From contig SIBJ01000011.1 in assembly GCA_009695195.1 (NCBI GenBank), forward strand, positions 1-64,000: 64,000 bases of DNA, in the 5' to 3' direction. The notes under the pieces were generated by a model. It worked only from the letters and a program-made list of their open reading frames with translations. It searched no databases and had not been told where the DNA came from. Origin of the DNA: Pedosphaera sp. (GTDB lineage: Bacteria; Verrucomicrobiota; Verrucomicrobiia; Limisphaerales; JADLHS01). Shown here in pieces: positions 27,495 to 38,378 of the stretch. Numbering within the stretch: the stretch's first letter is position 1; every line of letters begins with the position of its first letter. The translations under genes and the position numbers were made by a program.

Positions 27495-28217
27495 TCACGG
27501 CTGCCGGAGGCGAAAGAATTGTGCCGTGCCGGCAGTGGTAATACTCAAAGCGAAGTTGGTGCCGGTAAAGCCGGGGACATTGATGACGGATTCCCAATTC
27601 GCCGCCGTCACGGTGGTGGCTGACTGCAACTGCCAACCGACCGCGTTGGTGGCCCACAAAAGCGTGGCGTGCTGCGTGTCCACTGGTTTGAGGTCGAGCC
27701 GGTAGCGAACTTGAACCGGCGTGAAACTCAACACAAACGGCCCGCTCTCCGGATAAACGCCGTTCACATCCCGCACTTTAATCGTCAACGAATACGCGTT
27801 GCCCGGCGTGCCGTTCACAATGTTCCAGATCGGATGCGTATCAAACGGAGCCGGGCCGATGAAGAACATGTCATTGGTCGCCATGAAACCGGAGCCGGTG
27901 TCGTTCCACACCTCCATCCCCGGATCTTTCGCCACGAGCACGAATCGAAAATCGGCCGCGGTCGACAATTGGAAAAAGTCGTTGGTCGGATCGTCATAGA
28001 CGGCGGAGTGGATGCCGACCGCGCCGGTCGCGTAGCCGGAAATTCCCGGAAAGACTGACGCCTCGAGCGGCAGCGGCTGCGCAATGTCGAGTTGCACCTT
28101 GAGCTGTCCCCCGGCGCTACGCCCGATCATGATCTCCTCTTCCGCCGAGGCCAGCGACATGCCCGCCGCAATGACCATTGCGACGGTCAGGCAGACGAGG
28201 CTTCGCAAGGCACGCAT
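27495..28217 (-). CDS. Secreted protein of unknown function with shared C-terminal domain
   Basis: A 240-residue exported protein that I do not recognise. The signal peptide (residues 1-25) ends at ASA-E. The central part (about 30-165) is beta-rich, with YATGAVGIHSAVYDD, FFQLSTAADFRFVLVAKDPGMEVW and a P-I-W-N-I-V-NGTPG element; it resembles an all-beta domain but shows no catalytic signature. The final 65 residues are the shared C-terminal module (GWQLQSATTVTAANWESV, ending FFRLRQP). It is followed on the same strand, 182 bases on, by the cupredoxin-like gene. A cell-surface structural role is only a guess. Confidence 0.75.
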   Translation of the reverse strand: MRALRSLVCLTVAMVIAAGMSLASAEEEIMIGRSAGGQLKVQLDIAQPLPLEASVFPGISGYATGAVGIHSAVYDDPTNDFFQLSTAADFRFVLVAKDPGMEVWNDTGSGFMATNDMFFIGPAPFDTHPIWNIVNGTPGNAYSLTIKVRDVNGVYPESGPFVLSFTPVQVRYRLDLKPVDTQHATLLWATNAVGWQLQSATTVTAANWESVINVPGFTGTNFALSITTAGTAQFFRLRQP

Positions 28218-28290
28218 GAAAGGAATCTGGCCGTTGATCTTGCGCGAGTGAAGTCGAATCAGCCATTGGCCCGCTTAGCTCGCGGCGAAC

Positions 28291-28326
28291 AAAAAAGCGC
28301 AAAGCCAGAAACGGACTTTACGCTTT
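28291..28326 (-). terminator. Terminator of the CHRD/PEP-CTERM gene
   Basis: On the minus strand AAAGCGTAAAGTCC pairs with GGCTTTGCGCTTT (two G-U pairs), running into TTTTTTG. It lies 25 bases after the PEP-CTERM gene stop. Confidence 0.75.
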
Positions 28327-28350
28327 CGCGCGCGAAATATCGGCGAAGGT

Positions 28351-28944
28351 TTACGCCTTGCGCGCGCGTCTGTTTTTCCAGACACGCACGGCCATTCCGA
28401 TGGCGCCCAATCCCGCTAAAGCGAAGGTGCCCGGCTCGGGCACTGCCACCAGGAAGCCGCGGATCTCCCCGCCGCCAAAGGTCGTCGAGTGGATGTTCCA
28501 GTAGGCCTTGCCCGCCGCCATGGCGGCGGTCAGATCCAGCTCGGCTTGCGTCGTTGTCCCACCGTGGGCGGTGACATACGACGGGTTGTAACTCGAAGCC
28601 AAAGTCAGATTCAAGATATTGTTGTACGTGCCGCTGGTGACGCCGAGCGGGAAGCCGGCAAAAGTTGGCGTCGTCGTGGCGACGCCCGCGTTGCCGGTGA
28701 AGGCAACCGCAGTGGCCGCGTGGATGTGGGAGGCGGTTGTGGTGCCCGTCAGGCCGCTGAAGGACGCTTGGAGTGTCAGCAAGTGAGTGATGGGGTCGTA
28801 GCTCACGGTGCCGTTGCCGGTGCCGGGTGACGCGTTGGGTGGACTTTCGCTCGGGCCGTCGAAGATCACGGAATAAAATACACTTTGACCTTGAACTGAG
28901 ATCAGGCCGGACGCGAGGAGGGCTGCAAGCAGGATTTTTTTCAT
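28351..28944 (-). CDS. CHRD-domain protein with PEP-CTERM sorting signal
   Basis: A 197-residue exported protein. The ATG at 28944 is chosen because it starts the signal peptide [20 protein letters not shown]. Residues about 22-165 are a CHRD domain ([54 protein letters not shown]), a fold also found in chordin and in many bacterial surface proteins. The tail is a classic PEP-CTERM signal: VPEPGTFAL, a hydrophobic helix ([10 protein letters not shown]), then [11 protein letters not shown]. This signal is normally cut by an exosortase, linking the protein to extracellular-polysaccharide-associated sorting. No exosortase is encoded in the window. This is the only PEP-CTERM protein here; its neighbours use the other C-terminal domain. 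Confidence 0.93.
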   Translation of the reverse strand: MKKILLAALLASGLISVQGQSVFYSVIFDGPSESPPNASPGTGNGTVSYDPITHLLTLQASFSGLTGTTTASHIHAATAVAFTGNAGVATTTPTFAGFPLGVTSGTYNNILNLTLASSYNPSYVTAHGGTTTQAELDLTAAMAAGKAYWNIHSTTFGGGEIRGFLVAVPEPGTFALAGLGAIGMAVRVWKNRRARKA

Positions 28945-28979
28945 AAACGGCGCTTCGGTTTCGTTGTTTTGACTTGTTG

Positions 28980-28991
28980 GAACAATTGTTC
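28980..28991. promoter_or_regulatory. Palindrome GAACAATTGTTC between divergent PEP-CTERM and leuS genes
   Basis: A perfect 12-base palindrome 36 bases upstream of the CHRD/PEP-CTERM start. The core also precedes the giant gene at 7046. It may be an operator for extracellular-protein genes; evidence is limited to this sharing. Apart from it, 28945-29235 shows nothing clear. Confidence 0.3.
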
Positions 28992-29235
28992 TGACTGTCC
29001 AGAATGTTGCCCTGGCAGGTGGAAAGCGTTTTCTACACAACCGGTTCGACGATGTGCGGCGCTACCCAACCATCAAGTTCCGCTCCTGAACGAGGTTATG
29101 AGGAAGGATTGGCGATTTGGTTCCAAAAAATATTTTGCACCCGGTTCGGCCGTCCCGACGTGGGCTAATCCGGGGTTCAGAACATCAACTCCACCATTGC
29201 CCGCGCCCGCCGCTTTCCGCAATATCTGCCGCTCT

Positions 29236-32159
<2,924 letters not shown>

Positions 32160-32160
<1 letters not shown>

Positions 32161-32181
32161 CGGCTTTCGGTAGAAAGCCGC
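32160..32181 (+). terminator. Hairpin immediately after leuS
   Basis: GCGGCTTTC and GAAAGCCGC pair perfectly around GGTA, overlapping the last base of the leuS stop codon. There is no T-run, so termination is uncertain; it may instead be a repeat remnant. Confidence 0.4.
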
Positions 32182-32232
32182 CATTGAAGACAGGAGGAAG
32201 TTTGCGGCGGTCTGCCGACGCGCCGCTACGGT

Positions 32233-32793
32233 TCACGGCATCGCCACCGCCAGCGAAAACTCCGTCTGCCCGTGGCCGTTCTCCACGCGGTAGAAGATGC
32301 GGTTCACGCCGCGTTGGAAATGCACTTTGCGGAAGCCTTCGTCCACGCGCCACTTTTTCTGCTGCTTGCCGCTGGCCCAGATCAACTGGTCGTTCACCCA
32401 CACCATTGAGAAATCATCGCTGCCGATGGCCACCCACAAATCGCAGTCGTCGTCGAACCGCAATTCGGTGCAGGCGTAATAGATGATGTATTCGAGTCCG
32501 CCCTTGCGCGCGGCGGTGAAGGCGAGGAATGGCGGAACAATCTTCGGCTCGGCGGCTTGATGAAACTCCCAGCGCAGTTTGCTGCCGGATTTGCCTTCGT
32601 AAACTGCGTCCAAATCCACCACCGTCTCCGGCGGAAATTTTTTCTCAAGGTTCACGGGCCCCGCGTTGTCGAATGGGCCGAGCAGATACCAACCGTCCAC
32701 GAACAACCATTTCGGCGACGCACCGCTCGCTGCAACCATGCGACCGGGCAACGCGCCGATGATGAAGAGATCGGGCGGCTGCTCGACGCGCAA
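32233..32793 (-). pseudogene. Truncated gene fragment: C-terminal carbohydrate-binding-like region
   Basis: About 186 residues, open only from a weak TTG at 32793. It begins abruptly (RVEQPPDLFIIGALPGR) and has a beta-sandwich look with FVDGWYLLGPFDNAGP, LRWEFHQAAE, YIIYYACTELRFDDDCDLWVAIGSDD and FYRVENGHG, resembling PA14- or glycosidase-associated domains that end larger proteins. In the other frame directly upstream, PAPKVRVIESAPPPPP reads like the proline-rich linker that should precede it, so a frame change seems to lie in the C-rich run at about 32795-32812. No signal peptide or promoter is present. It meets the pectate-lyase remnant head to head, which suggests a rearrangement removed both N-termini. 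I cannot name the parent family. Confidence 0.6.
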
Positions 32794-32817
32794 CGCGGCG
32801 GCGGGGGCGGTGCGCTT

Positions 32818-33726
32818 TCAATCACGCGCACCTTCGGCGCGGGTTCGAATATTGTCGTGGACGGTTCGAACTCCGTGGCCAGTGTATTCTGCCAGATTCT
32901 TGGCTCGACGGATGTCGGGTCGGCGGCAACGAACTGGATTCTGGTCAACTACGGCAACTGTGACGTCAGTGGCGGCATCTCCTTCACCGTCACAGCCACC
33001 GGGCCGTTGCTGCAATACCTCTGGCTCTTCAACGGCAATCCCATCGCGGGCGGGACGACTTCGGCGATCACCATCCCCAACGCGCAGGCTGGCAACGTGG
33101 GGAATTACCAGGTGATCGTCGCCAATCCGGCGGGCAATGTGATAAGTCCCATCGCGACGCTCGGCGTCGGCAACACCAAGGGCGCGGATTTCATCACCGT
33201 TTCGTGGTGTAAATTTTCGTATGCCTTCGTCCCGATCGGCACGGTGGACCACGAATTCGTCAATCTCATCGGCTCGAGCGATTCAGATAGTGGCACGTCG
33301 TTCCACGTCACGTTCCATCACAACTGGTGGGGCGCATATTGCCGCGAGCGCATGCCCTCGGTGCGCTTCGGGCGCGTCCACGTCTTCAACAATTACTACG
33401 ACTGCGTGAACAACAACTACTGCGTCCGCACGCGCATCAACGCCGAAGTGCTCGTCGAGAACAACTATTTCATTGGCGGGCAAAACCCGTGGGAGCGCTA
33501 CGTCACGAGCGGCACAGCGGGCAAACTTTTCGCCAGCGGCAACATCACGAATAACTGCACCTTCGTAAACGGCTGGGTCACCGGCGCGGCCGTGATCCCG
33601 GGCACGGACACCTTGGGCGCGGATTTGAATCCGCCGCCGTATGCTTATCCGCTCGAGACCGCGCTGAAAGTGCCGTATTACGTGCAGACCTCTTCCGGCA
33701 ACGGCAAGTATCCTTACGTGCCGTGA
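32818..33726 (+). pseudogene. Pectate lyase (PL1) remnant fused to an Ig-like domain
   Basis: The frame is open from 32557, but everything before about 32818 is antisense to the fragment on the other strand and is not protein-like. From there, residues read as a beta-rich/Ig-like segment (TATGPLLQYLWLFNGNPIAGG, AGNVGNYQVIVANPAGN), then switch to the second half of a PL1 pectate lyase: TKGADFITVSWCKF, VTFHHNWWG, then RMPSVRFGRVHVFNNYY, which carries the catalytic-arginine motif, and VLVENNYF. The first half of the lyase, with most calcium ligands, and the signal peptide are missing. It is therefore probably non-functional and the product of deletion or recombination. An active chimera with a lost start is less likely. 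Confidence 0.72.
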
Positions 33727-33748
33727 TGAGTGGCCGAATGGGATCAAA

Positions 33749-33793
33749 CCCCGCCGCGCAGCGTAAAACTGCGCGGCGGGGCTTCGTTTTTTA
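33749..33793 (+). terminator. Strong Rho-independent terminator before rpsU
   Basis: A perfect 13-base-pair stem (CCCCGCCGCGCAG / CTGCGCGGCGGGG) with a seven-base loop is followed by CTTCGTTTTTT. Confidence 0.9.
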
Positions 33794-33909
33794 CCCGCTT
33801 TGACCGTTGACACCCGCCGGGGCGCGAAACTACCCTCCAACCTCGATTTTTGCCGGACCGGCGGGGAACCCCGCCATGCGACCGGCCTCCCGGAAGGAAG
33901 TGAATACCG

Positions 33910-34107
33910 TTGACTGAGATTAAACTCAAAAAAGGCGAGCCAGTGGAAAAAGCCCTGCGCCGCCTCAAGAAGAAGATTGATCGCGAAGGCACTCTGCGCG
34001 TGGTGCGCAGCCATCGCCATTACGAGAAGCCCAGCGAGAAACGCCGCCGCAAGGAAAAGGCCGCGCGCTTCTCCGCCATGCTGACGGCCCGTTACGCCGA
34101 TCTGTAA
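33910..34107 (+). CDS. rpsU: Small ribosomal subunit protein bS21
   Basis: A 65-residue ribosomal protein of the 30S subunit that helps mRNA engagement near the platform. The start is a TTG at 33910, preceded by GGAAGGAAG about nine bases upstream; no ATG or GTG gives the N-terminus MTEIKLKKGEPVEKALRRLKK. The rest is the usual very basic helix with RVVRSHRHYEKPSEKRRRKEKAAR. The gene stands alone between two strong terminators, so it is its own transcription unit. Confidence 0.93.
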   Translation: MTEIKLKKGEPVEKALRRLKKKIDREGTLRVVRSHRHYEKPSEKRRRKEKAARFSAMLTARYADL

Positions 34108-34117
34108 GTTGTGAACG

Positions 34118-34149
34118 CCGGGCTGTGGTTCACACCGCAGCCCGGTTTT
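34118..34149 (+). terminator. Rho-independent terminator of rpsU
   Basis: CCGGGCTGTGG pairs with CCGCAGCCCGG with one mismatch around TTCACA, followed by TTTTC, 10 bases after the stop. Confidence 0.88.
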
Positions 34150-34159
34150 CGTTTCGAGG

Positions 34160-34222
34160 AGTTGGTTCGTTGAACGCTCCGCCGTTTTAACGGTTTAACG
34201 TTGTAACGTTTCAACGCCGAAC
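34160..34222. repeat. Imperfect palindrome with TTTAACG/AACGTT text
   Basis: GGTTCG...TTGAACG on the left and TTTCAACGCCGAACC on the right flank an AT-richer core made of GTTTTAACGGTTTAACGTTG. It abuts the TIM-barrel gene start and resembles other dispersed repeats here. Confidence 0.5.
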
Positions 34223-34223
34223 C

Positions 34224-35138
34224 ATGTATTCATTCTCCACCTGCTGGAACTCGCATCGCCACACGGATGGCCGCACGATGTTGCGCGAAATCCGCGACCT
34301 CGGCTTCGAATTCGCCGAGTTGAGCCACGGCACGCGCATCAGTCTGCTGCCGGGGATTCTCGAAGCGGTGGACGCGGGCGAGATGAAAATCTCCAGCCTC
34401 CATAATTTCTGCCCGCTGCCGATGGGCGTGAACTATTCCGCACCGAATCTTTACCAGTTCACCGCCGAGCGCGAACGCGAACGCGAACTGGCGCTCCGCT
34501 ACACGCTCAAGACGCTGGAATTCGCCGAGCGCGTCAAAGCGCCGATGGTCGTCCTCCACCTCGGCAGCGTTGAGATGAAGGACTACTCCGGCAAGCTCAA
34601 GGAAATGCTCGGGCGCGGCGAAAAAGATTCCCCCAAGTACGAAAAACTCGCCGCCGAAGCCGCCGAGAAGCGCGAGGCGAAGAAGGAAAAATCCGTGGAG
34701 CGGCTTTACGAAATGCTCCACAAGATCGTGCCGCAAGCCGAATCGCGCGGGCTGAAACTCGGCTGTGAAAACCGCGAGGTGCTGGAAGAAATCCCGTTCG
34801 AGGCCGACTTCAGCTTTCTCTTCCGCGAATTCCCCAGCCCCGCCGTCACCTACTGGCACGACACCGGCCACGCGCAGATCAAGGAGAACCTCGGCTTCAT
34901 CCGTCACGCGATGCACCTCGAATCCCTCGCGCACCGGCTCGCGGGATTTCACATCCACGACGTGCAGCCGCCCGCGCGCGATCATTGCGCGCCCGGCACC
35001 GGCTCGGTGGATTTCACCGCGCTCAAATTCTTCGTAAAGCCGCAACACCTCAAGGTCTTTGAGTTCAGTCCCGCGATGCCGGTCGAGGAACTCCAGCGCG
35101 GCGTAGCACTCGTGAAAAAAGTCTGGGGTGACGCATAA
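34224..35138 (+). CDS. Sugar phosphate isomerase/epimerase-like TIM-barrel protein
   Basis: A 304-residue cytoplasmic protein of the AP-endonuclease-2/xylose-isomerase-like TIM-barrel family. Strand motifs are FEFAELSHGTRIS, MKISSLHNFCPLP, APMVVLHLGS, LKLGCENR, VTYWHDTGHAQ and GFHIHDVQP. The E in GCENR, the D-x-G-H of WHDTGHA, the H-x-H-D of FHIHD and a late E (VFEFSP) are the metal-ligand places in this family. A lysine/glutamate-rich insertion (about 135-165) lies between strands. The substrate is unknown; in related bacteria such genes belong to sugar or inositol pathways. It ends seven bases before cca, so co-transcription with cca is likely. Confidence 0.83.
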   Translation: MYSFSTCWNSHRHTDGRTMLREIRDLGFEFAELSHGTRISLLPGILEAVDAGEMKISSLHNFCPLPMGVNYSAPNLYQFTAERERERELALRYTLKTLEFAERVKAPMVVLHLGSVEMKDYSGKLKEMLGRGEKDSPKYEKLAAEAAEKREAKKEKSVERLYEMLHKIVPQAESRGLKLGCENREVLEEIPFEADFSFLFREFPSPAVTYWHDTGHAQIKENLGFIRHAMHLESLAHRLAGFHIHDVQPPARDHCAPGTGSVDFTALKFFVKPQHLKVFEFSPAMPVEELQRGVALVKKVWGDA

Positions 35139-35144
35139 CGTCCT

Positions 35145-36587
35145 ATGCGACCCATGAGCCCCATGCGGGATGAGGCGCGGGTGAAATCTTCCCCGCGCGA
35201 ACTCGCCACCGGAATCGTCCGCCGCCTGCAAGCCGCGGGTTTCGCCGCGTATTGGGTCGGTGGTTGCGTGCGGGATTTTTTGCTGGGCCGTGAACCCGGC
35301 GATTACGACATCGCGACCGACGCCGTCCCCGAACAGATTGAGAAACTTTTCCCGCACACCATCGCCGTCGGGCGCAAGTTCGGCGTCATGGTCGTGGTCG
35401 AGGCGAAACAACAATTTCAAGTTGCCACGTTCCGTGCCGAGTCGGATTACCGCGATGGCCGCCGGCCGGAAACGGTTTCCTTCGGCGACGCGCGGGCCGA
35501 TGCACTGCGGCGCGACTTCACGATCAACGGGCTGTTCTTCGACCCGGTCGCCGGCAAATCGCACGATTGGGTGGGTGGCGAGGCGGACTTGCGGGCGGGG
35601 ATCATCCGCACCATCGGCGCGCCGGAGGAACGGTTCGCCGAGGATCATTTGCGGATGCTCCGCGCCGTGCGCTTCGCCGCGCGATTGGGTTTCGAGATCC
35701 AGACGCAGACTTTCGCGGCGGTAAAAACTCACGCGGCGAAAATCAAACTCATCAGCGCCGAACGGATTCGCGACGAGTTGAACAAACTGTTCGCGCCGCC
35801 GTTCGGAGTTCCGCCTTCAGGCGGTTCCCCGTTGCCACCGTCCGGACCGCCTGAAGGCGGAACTCCGAACGCTCCGGCCGCGCGCGGACTTGAATTGCTC
35901 CGCGCCAGCGGCCTGCTCGAACACATTCTCCCCGAACTCGCCGCCACCGTGACGTGCGAGCAGTCACCGGACTATCATCCCGAGGGGAACGTGTTCACGC
36001 ACCTGCGGCTGATGTTGGAAAAAATGCCGCCGGATTCTGATCCGCTGCTGCCGTGGGCTGTGTTGATGCACGACATCGCCAAGCCGCTCACGGCGAGCCG
36101 CGATGAACAGTCCGGCAGCATCCATTTCTACGAACACGAAAAAATCGGCGCGCGAATGGCGGAAGAAATCCTGGAGCGCCTGCGCTTTCCGCGAAAACAA
36201 ATCGAACAGGTTTCCGAAACCGTTTTGCATCACATGCAGTTCAAGGACGCGCCGAACATGCGCAAGTCCACGTTGCGACGGATGCTGTTGCGCGAGACGT
36301 TCCCGCTCGAACTCCAGCTCCACCGCCTCGATTGCCTCGGCTCGCACGGGAAGCTGGACGTTTACGATTTCCTCGTCGCGCAATCCGCCGAACTCGCGCA
36401 GCAGCCGGAAATCCGCCCGCCGCTATTGACGGGTGCGGAGTTGATCGAACTTGGCGTGAAGCCCCGCCCCGCGATGGGCAAACTGCTGGCGGAGATTCGG
36501 GAGAAACAGCTCGCTGATGAGTTGAAAACCAAAGCGGCGGCGCGCGCCTGGGTGAAGGCCAAAATGGCGGAGGCCTCCGGAAATTGA
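35145..36587 (+). CDS. cca: CCA tRNA nucleotidyltransferase / poly(A) polymerase family, with in-frame palindrome
   Basis: Adds or repairs the 3' CCA end of tRNA. The nucleotidyltransferase head has GGCVRDFLLGREPGDYDIATDA with the two metal-binding aspartates, then ATFRAESDYRDGRRP, ALRRDFTINGLFFDP and the RNA-binding block MLRAVRFAARLGF. The C-terminal half has an HD-type domain (VLMHDIAKP, then LHHMQFKD). Of 480 residues, about 219-242 (FGVPPSGGSPLPP and onwards to GGTPNA) come from a perfect 25-base palindrome not found in normal family members; the frame is preserved. The start is the first of three close ATGs; 35154 or 35163 are possible. The role as CCA-adding rather than poly(A) polymerase is the more likely, since only one gene is seen. 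Confidence 0.9.
   Translation: MRPMSPMRDEARVKSSPRELATGIVRRLQAAGFAAYWVGGCVRDFLLGREPGDYDIATDAVPEQIEKLFPHTIAVGRKFGVMVVVEAKQQFQVATFRAESDYRDGRRPETVSFGDARADALRRDFTINGLFFDPVAGKSHDWVGGEADLRAGIIRTIGAPEERFAEDHLRMLRAVRFAARLGFEIQTQTFAAVKTHAAKIKLISAERIRDELNKLFAPPFGVPPSGGSPLPPSGPPEGGTPNAPAARGLELLRASGLLEHILPELAATVTCEQSPDYHPEGNVFTHLRLMLEKMPPDSDPLLPWAVLMHDIAKPLTASRDEQSGSIHFYEHEKIGARMAEEILERLRFPRKQIEQVSETVLHHMQFKDAPNMRKSTLRRMLLRETFPLELQLHRLDCLGSHGKLDVYDFLVAQSAELAQQPEIRPPLLTGAELIELGVKPRPAMGKLLAEIREKQLADELKTKAAARAWVKAKMAEASGN
35801..35870. repeat. Perfect 25-base palindrome inserted in frame in cca
   Basis: Arms 35801-35825 and 35846-35870 are exactly complementary around a 20-base loop; each arm also contains the small palindrome CCGCCTTCAGGCGG. 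The encoded G-V-P-P-S-G-G and P-P-E-G-G-T-P-N lie between the RNA-binding and HD parts of the protein. Confidence 0.95.
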
Positions 36588-36612
36588 TTCAAGTCCGCCG
36601 GCATTCCTGCGG

Positions 36613-36705
36613 GGAAGCTCCAAGCACCAACCCGCCGGTCGCGCGGCCTTGAAGTTTGGAGTTTGGAATTTCTATGGTGCTTGGAGGTTGGTGCTTGGTG
36701 CTTCC
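36613..36705. repeat. CTCCAAGCACCAAC palindrome family, copy 1
   Basis: Arms 36613-36631 and 36687-36705 (19 bases) differ at one position. The loop holds GAAGTTTGGAGTTTGGAATTTC. Further copies are at 38221, 56177 and 61963. It lies between cca and the sigma-54 regulator. Confidence 0.85.
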
Positions 36706-36778
36706 CTGGTGCTGCCAAGAATCCGCTATCGGTCGCGCCGCGTTCCGCTAATCTGTCGGCGACTTTTATTTTCCGCCC

Positions 36779-38215
36779 ATGAGCAAGCTGCTGTTAATTG
36801 ATGACGATCAGGACGTGTTGTATTCGATCCGGCGCAATCTCGATTCGCCGGACCTCGAACTGACCACCGCGTCCAGCGGCGAGGAGGGACTCAAGTTGAT
36901 TCCCCAACTCAAGCCCGACCTCGTGCTCATGGACATTCGTATGGGCGGCATGAACGGCCTCGAAACTTTGCGCCGCATCCGCCTGCTCGACGGCAAACTG
37001 CTCGTCATCCTCATGACGGCTTACGGCACGACGCAGATGGCCATCGAAGCGATGAAGCTCGGCGCGTACGATTATCTGCTCAAGCCGTTCGAAGTGCCGA
37101 AGCTCAAGGAAATCCTCGGCAACGCGCTCAAGGCCGCGCGCGACATGAAGCAGGTCGTGTCGTATCAGCCGTTGCTTGAATCGGAGGATTACGAACTCGG
37201 CATCGTGGGCCGCAGCGAGCCGATGCAGCAGGTCTTCAAACTCATCGGCCAGCTCGCCGTCTCGGACGCCACCGCGCTCATCACTGGCGAAAGCGGCACG
37301 GGCAAGGAACTCGTCGCCCACGCGATCTATCATCACGGCCACCGCAGTACGCAACCGTTCCTCGCCGTGAACTGCGCGGCGATTCCCGAGCAACTGCTGG
37401 AAAGCGAACTCTTCGGCCACGAACGCGGCTCGTTCACTGGCGCCACGATGCAACGCGTCGGCAAGTTCGAGCAATGCCACAACGGCACGCTGTTCCTCGA
37501 CGAGATCGGCGACATGACGCCCGCCACGCAGACGAAAATTTTGCGTGTGCTCCAGTGCGGCACCTTCGAACGCGTCGGCGGAAACGCACCGATCAAGGTG
37601 GACGTGCGGATAATCGCCGCCACGAACAAGCCGCTGGAGCAGGCGGTGGCGGCGCGGCAGTTCCGCGAGGATTTGTTTTACCGGCTCAACGTCGTGCGGA
37701 TTCATCTGCCGGCGTTGCGCGACCGGCGCGAGGATATTCCGCTGCTGGTGAATTATTTTCTGAAAACCATCGCGCGCGAGCAGAAGCGCGAACCCAAATC
37801 CATCGCCGCCGCCGCCGTGAAGGCGCTGGAGAAATATCACTGGCCCGGCAACGTGCGCGAACTCGAGAACGTCATCCGCCGCGCGCACGTCATGGCCAAG
37901 GGGGACGCGATTCTCCCCGGTGATCTGCCGCCCGAAGTCACCGGCACCGGCGCCGCCACGGCATCGGCGGCCGCCCTCACGACCGAAGGCGCGACGGGCG
38001 ACATGGCCACGCTGGCGCGGCAGTTGTTCCAACTCGCGAAGCGGAATCCGAAGTTGAAAGTGATCCCAGCGGTCGAGCGCGAACTGGTGATCCAGGCGCT
38101 CAAGGAAACGGACGACAACCAGGTCCAGGCCGCGAAGCTGCTCGGCATCACGCGCGCGACCTTGCGGAAGCGGATTGACAAGTTTGGGATTCAGCGAGCG
38201 ATGAGGATTGAGTGA
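36779..38215 (+). CDS. Sigma-54-dependent response regulator (NtrC family)
   Basis: A 478-residue activator of sigma-54 promoters. The receiver domain (1-120) has D8-D9 and phospho-acceptor D52 in LVLMDIRMGG. The AAA+ domain (about 140-375) has Walker A GESGTGKELVAHAIY, the sigma-54 contact loop as GSFTGA (Ser for the usual Ala, a known variant), LFLDEIGDM and the arginine-finger region FREDLFYRLNVV. The C-terminal Fis-type helix-turn-helix (about 430-475) reads NQVQAAKLLGITRATLRKRIDKFGI. No kinase is adjacent, so the signal is unknown. In related lineages such regulators often control exopolysaccharide or PEP-CTERM genes, but no sigma-54 box was identified here. Confidence 0.93.
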   Translation: MSKLLLIDDDQDVLYSIRRNLDSPDLELTTASSGEEGLKLIPQLKPDLVLMDIRMGGMNGLETLRRIRLLDGKLLVILMTAYGTTQMAIEAMKLGAYDYLLKPFEVPKLKEILGNALKAARDMKQVVSYQPLLESEDYELGIVGRSEPMQQVFKLIGQLAVSDATALITGESGTGKELVAHAIYHHGHRSTQPFLAVNCAAIPEQLLESELFGHERGSFTGATMQRVGKFEQCHNGTLFLDEIGDMTPATQTKILRVLQCGTFERVGGNAPIKVDVRIIAATNKPLEQAVAARQFREDLFYRLNVVRIHLPALRDRREDIPLLVNYFLKTIAREQKREPKSIAAAAVKALEKYHWPGNVRELENVIRRAHVMAKGDAILPGDLPPEVTGTGAATASAAALTTEGATGDMATLARQLFQLAKRNPKLKVIPAVERELVIQALKETDDNQVQAAKLLGITRATLRKRIDKFGIQRAMRIE

Positions 38216-38220
38216 GAAAA

Positions 38221-38361
38221 ATTCCAAGCACCAACATCCAAGCTCCAGAGAAGCACCAAACATCAAGCTCCAATGACCGCCTCGCGCAGTTGGTTTGGTT
38301 TGTTTGGTGATTGAGCTTTGGAATTTCTCTGGAGCTTGGAGCTTGGAATTTGGAGCTTTCA
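38221..38361. repeat. CTCCAAGCACCAAC palindrome family, copy 2
   Basis: Left arm 38221-38252 (ATTCCAAGCACCAACATCC onwards) pairs with 38325-38349 (TTCTCTGGAGCTTGGAGC onwards) with a seven-base gap. The outer text extends to 38361. It fills the gap between the regulator and glycosyltransferase genes. Confidence 0.88.
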
Positions 38362-38378
38362 TTGTTAATTGATTCCCC

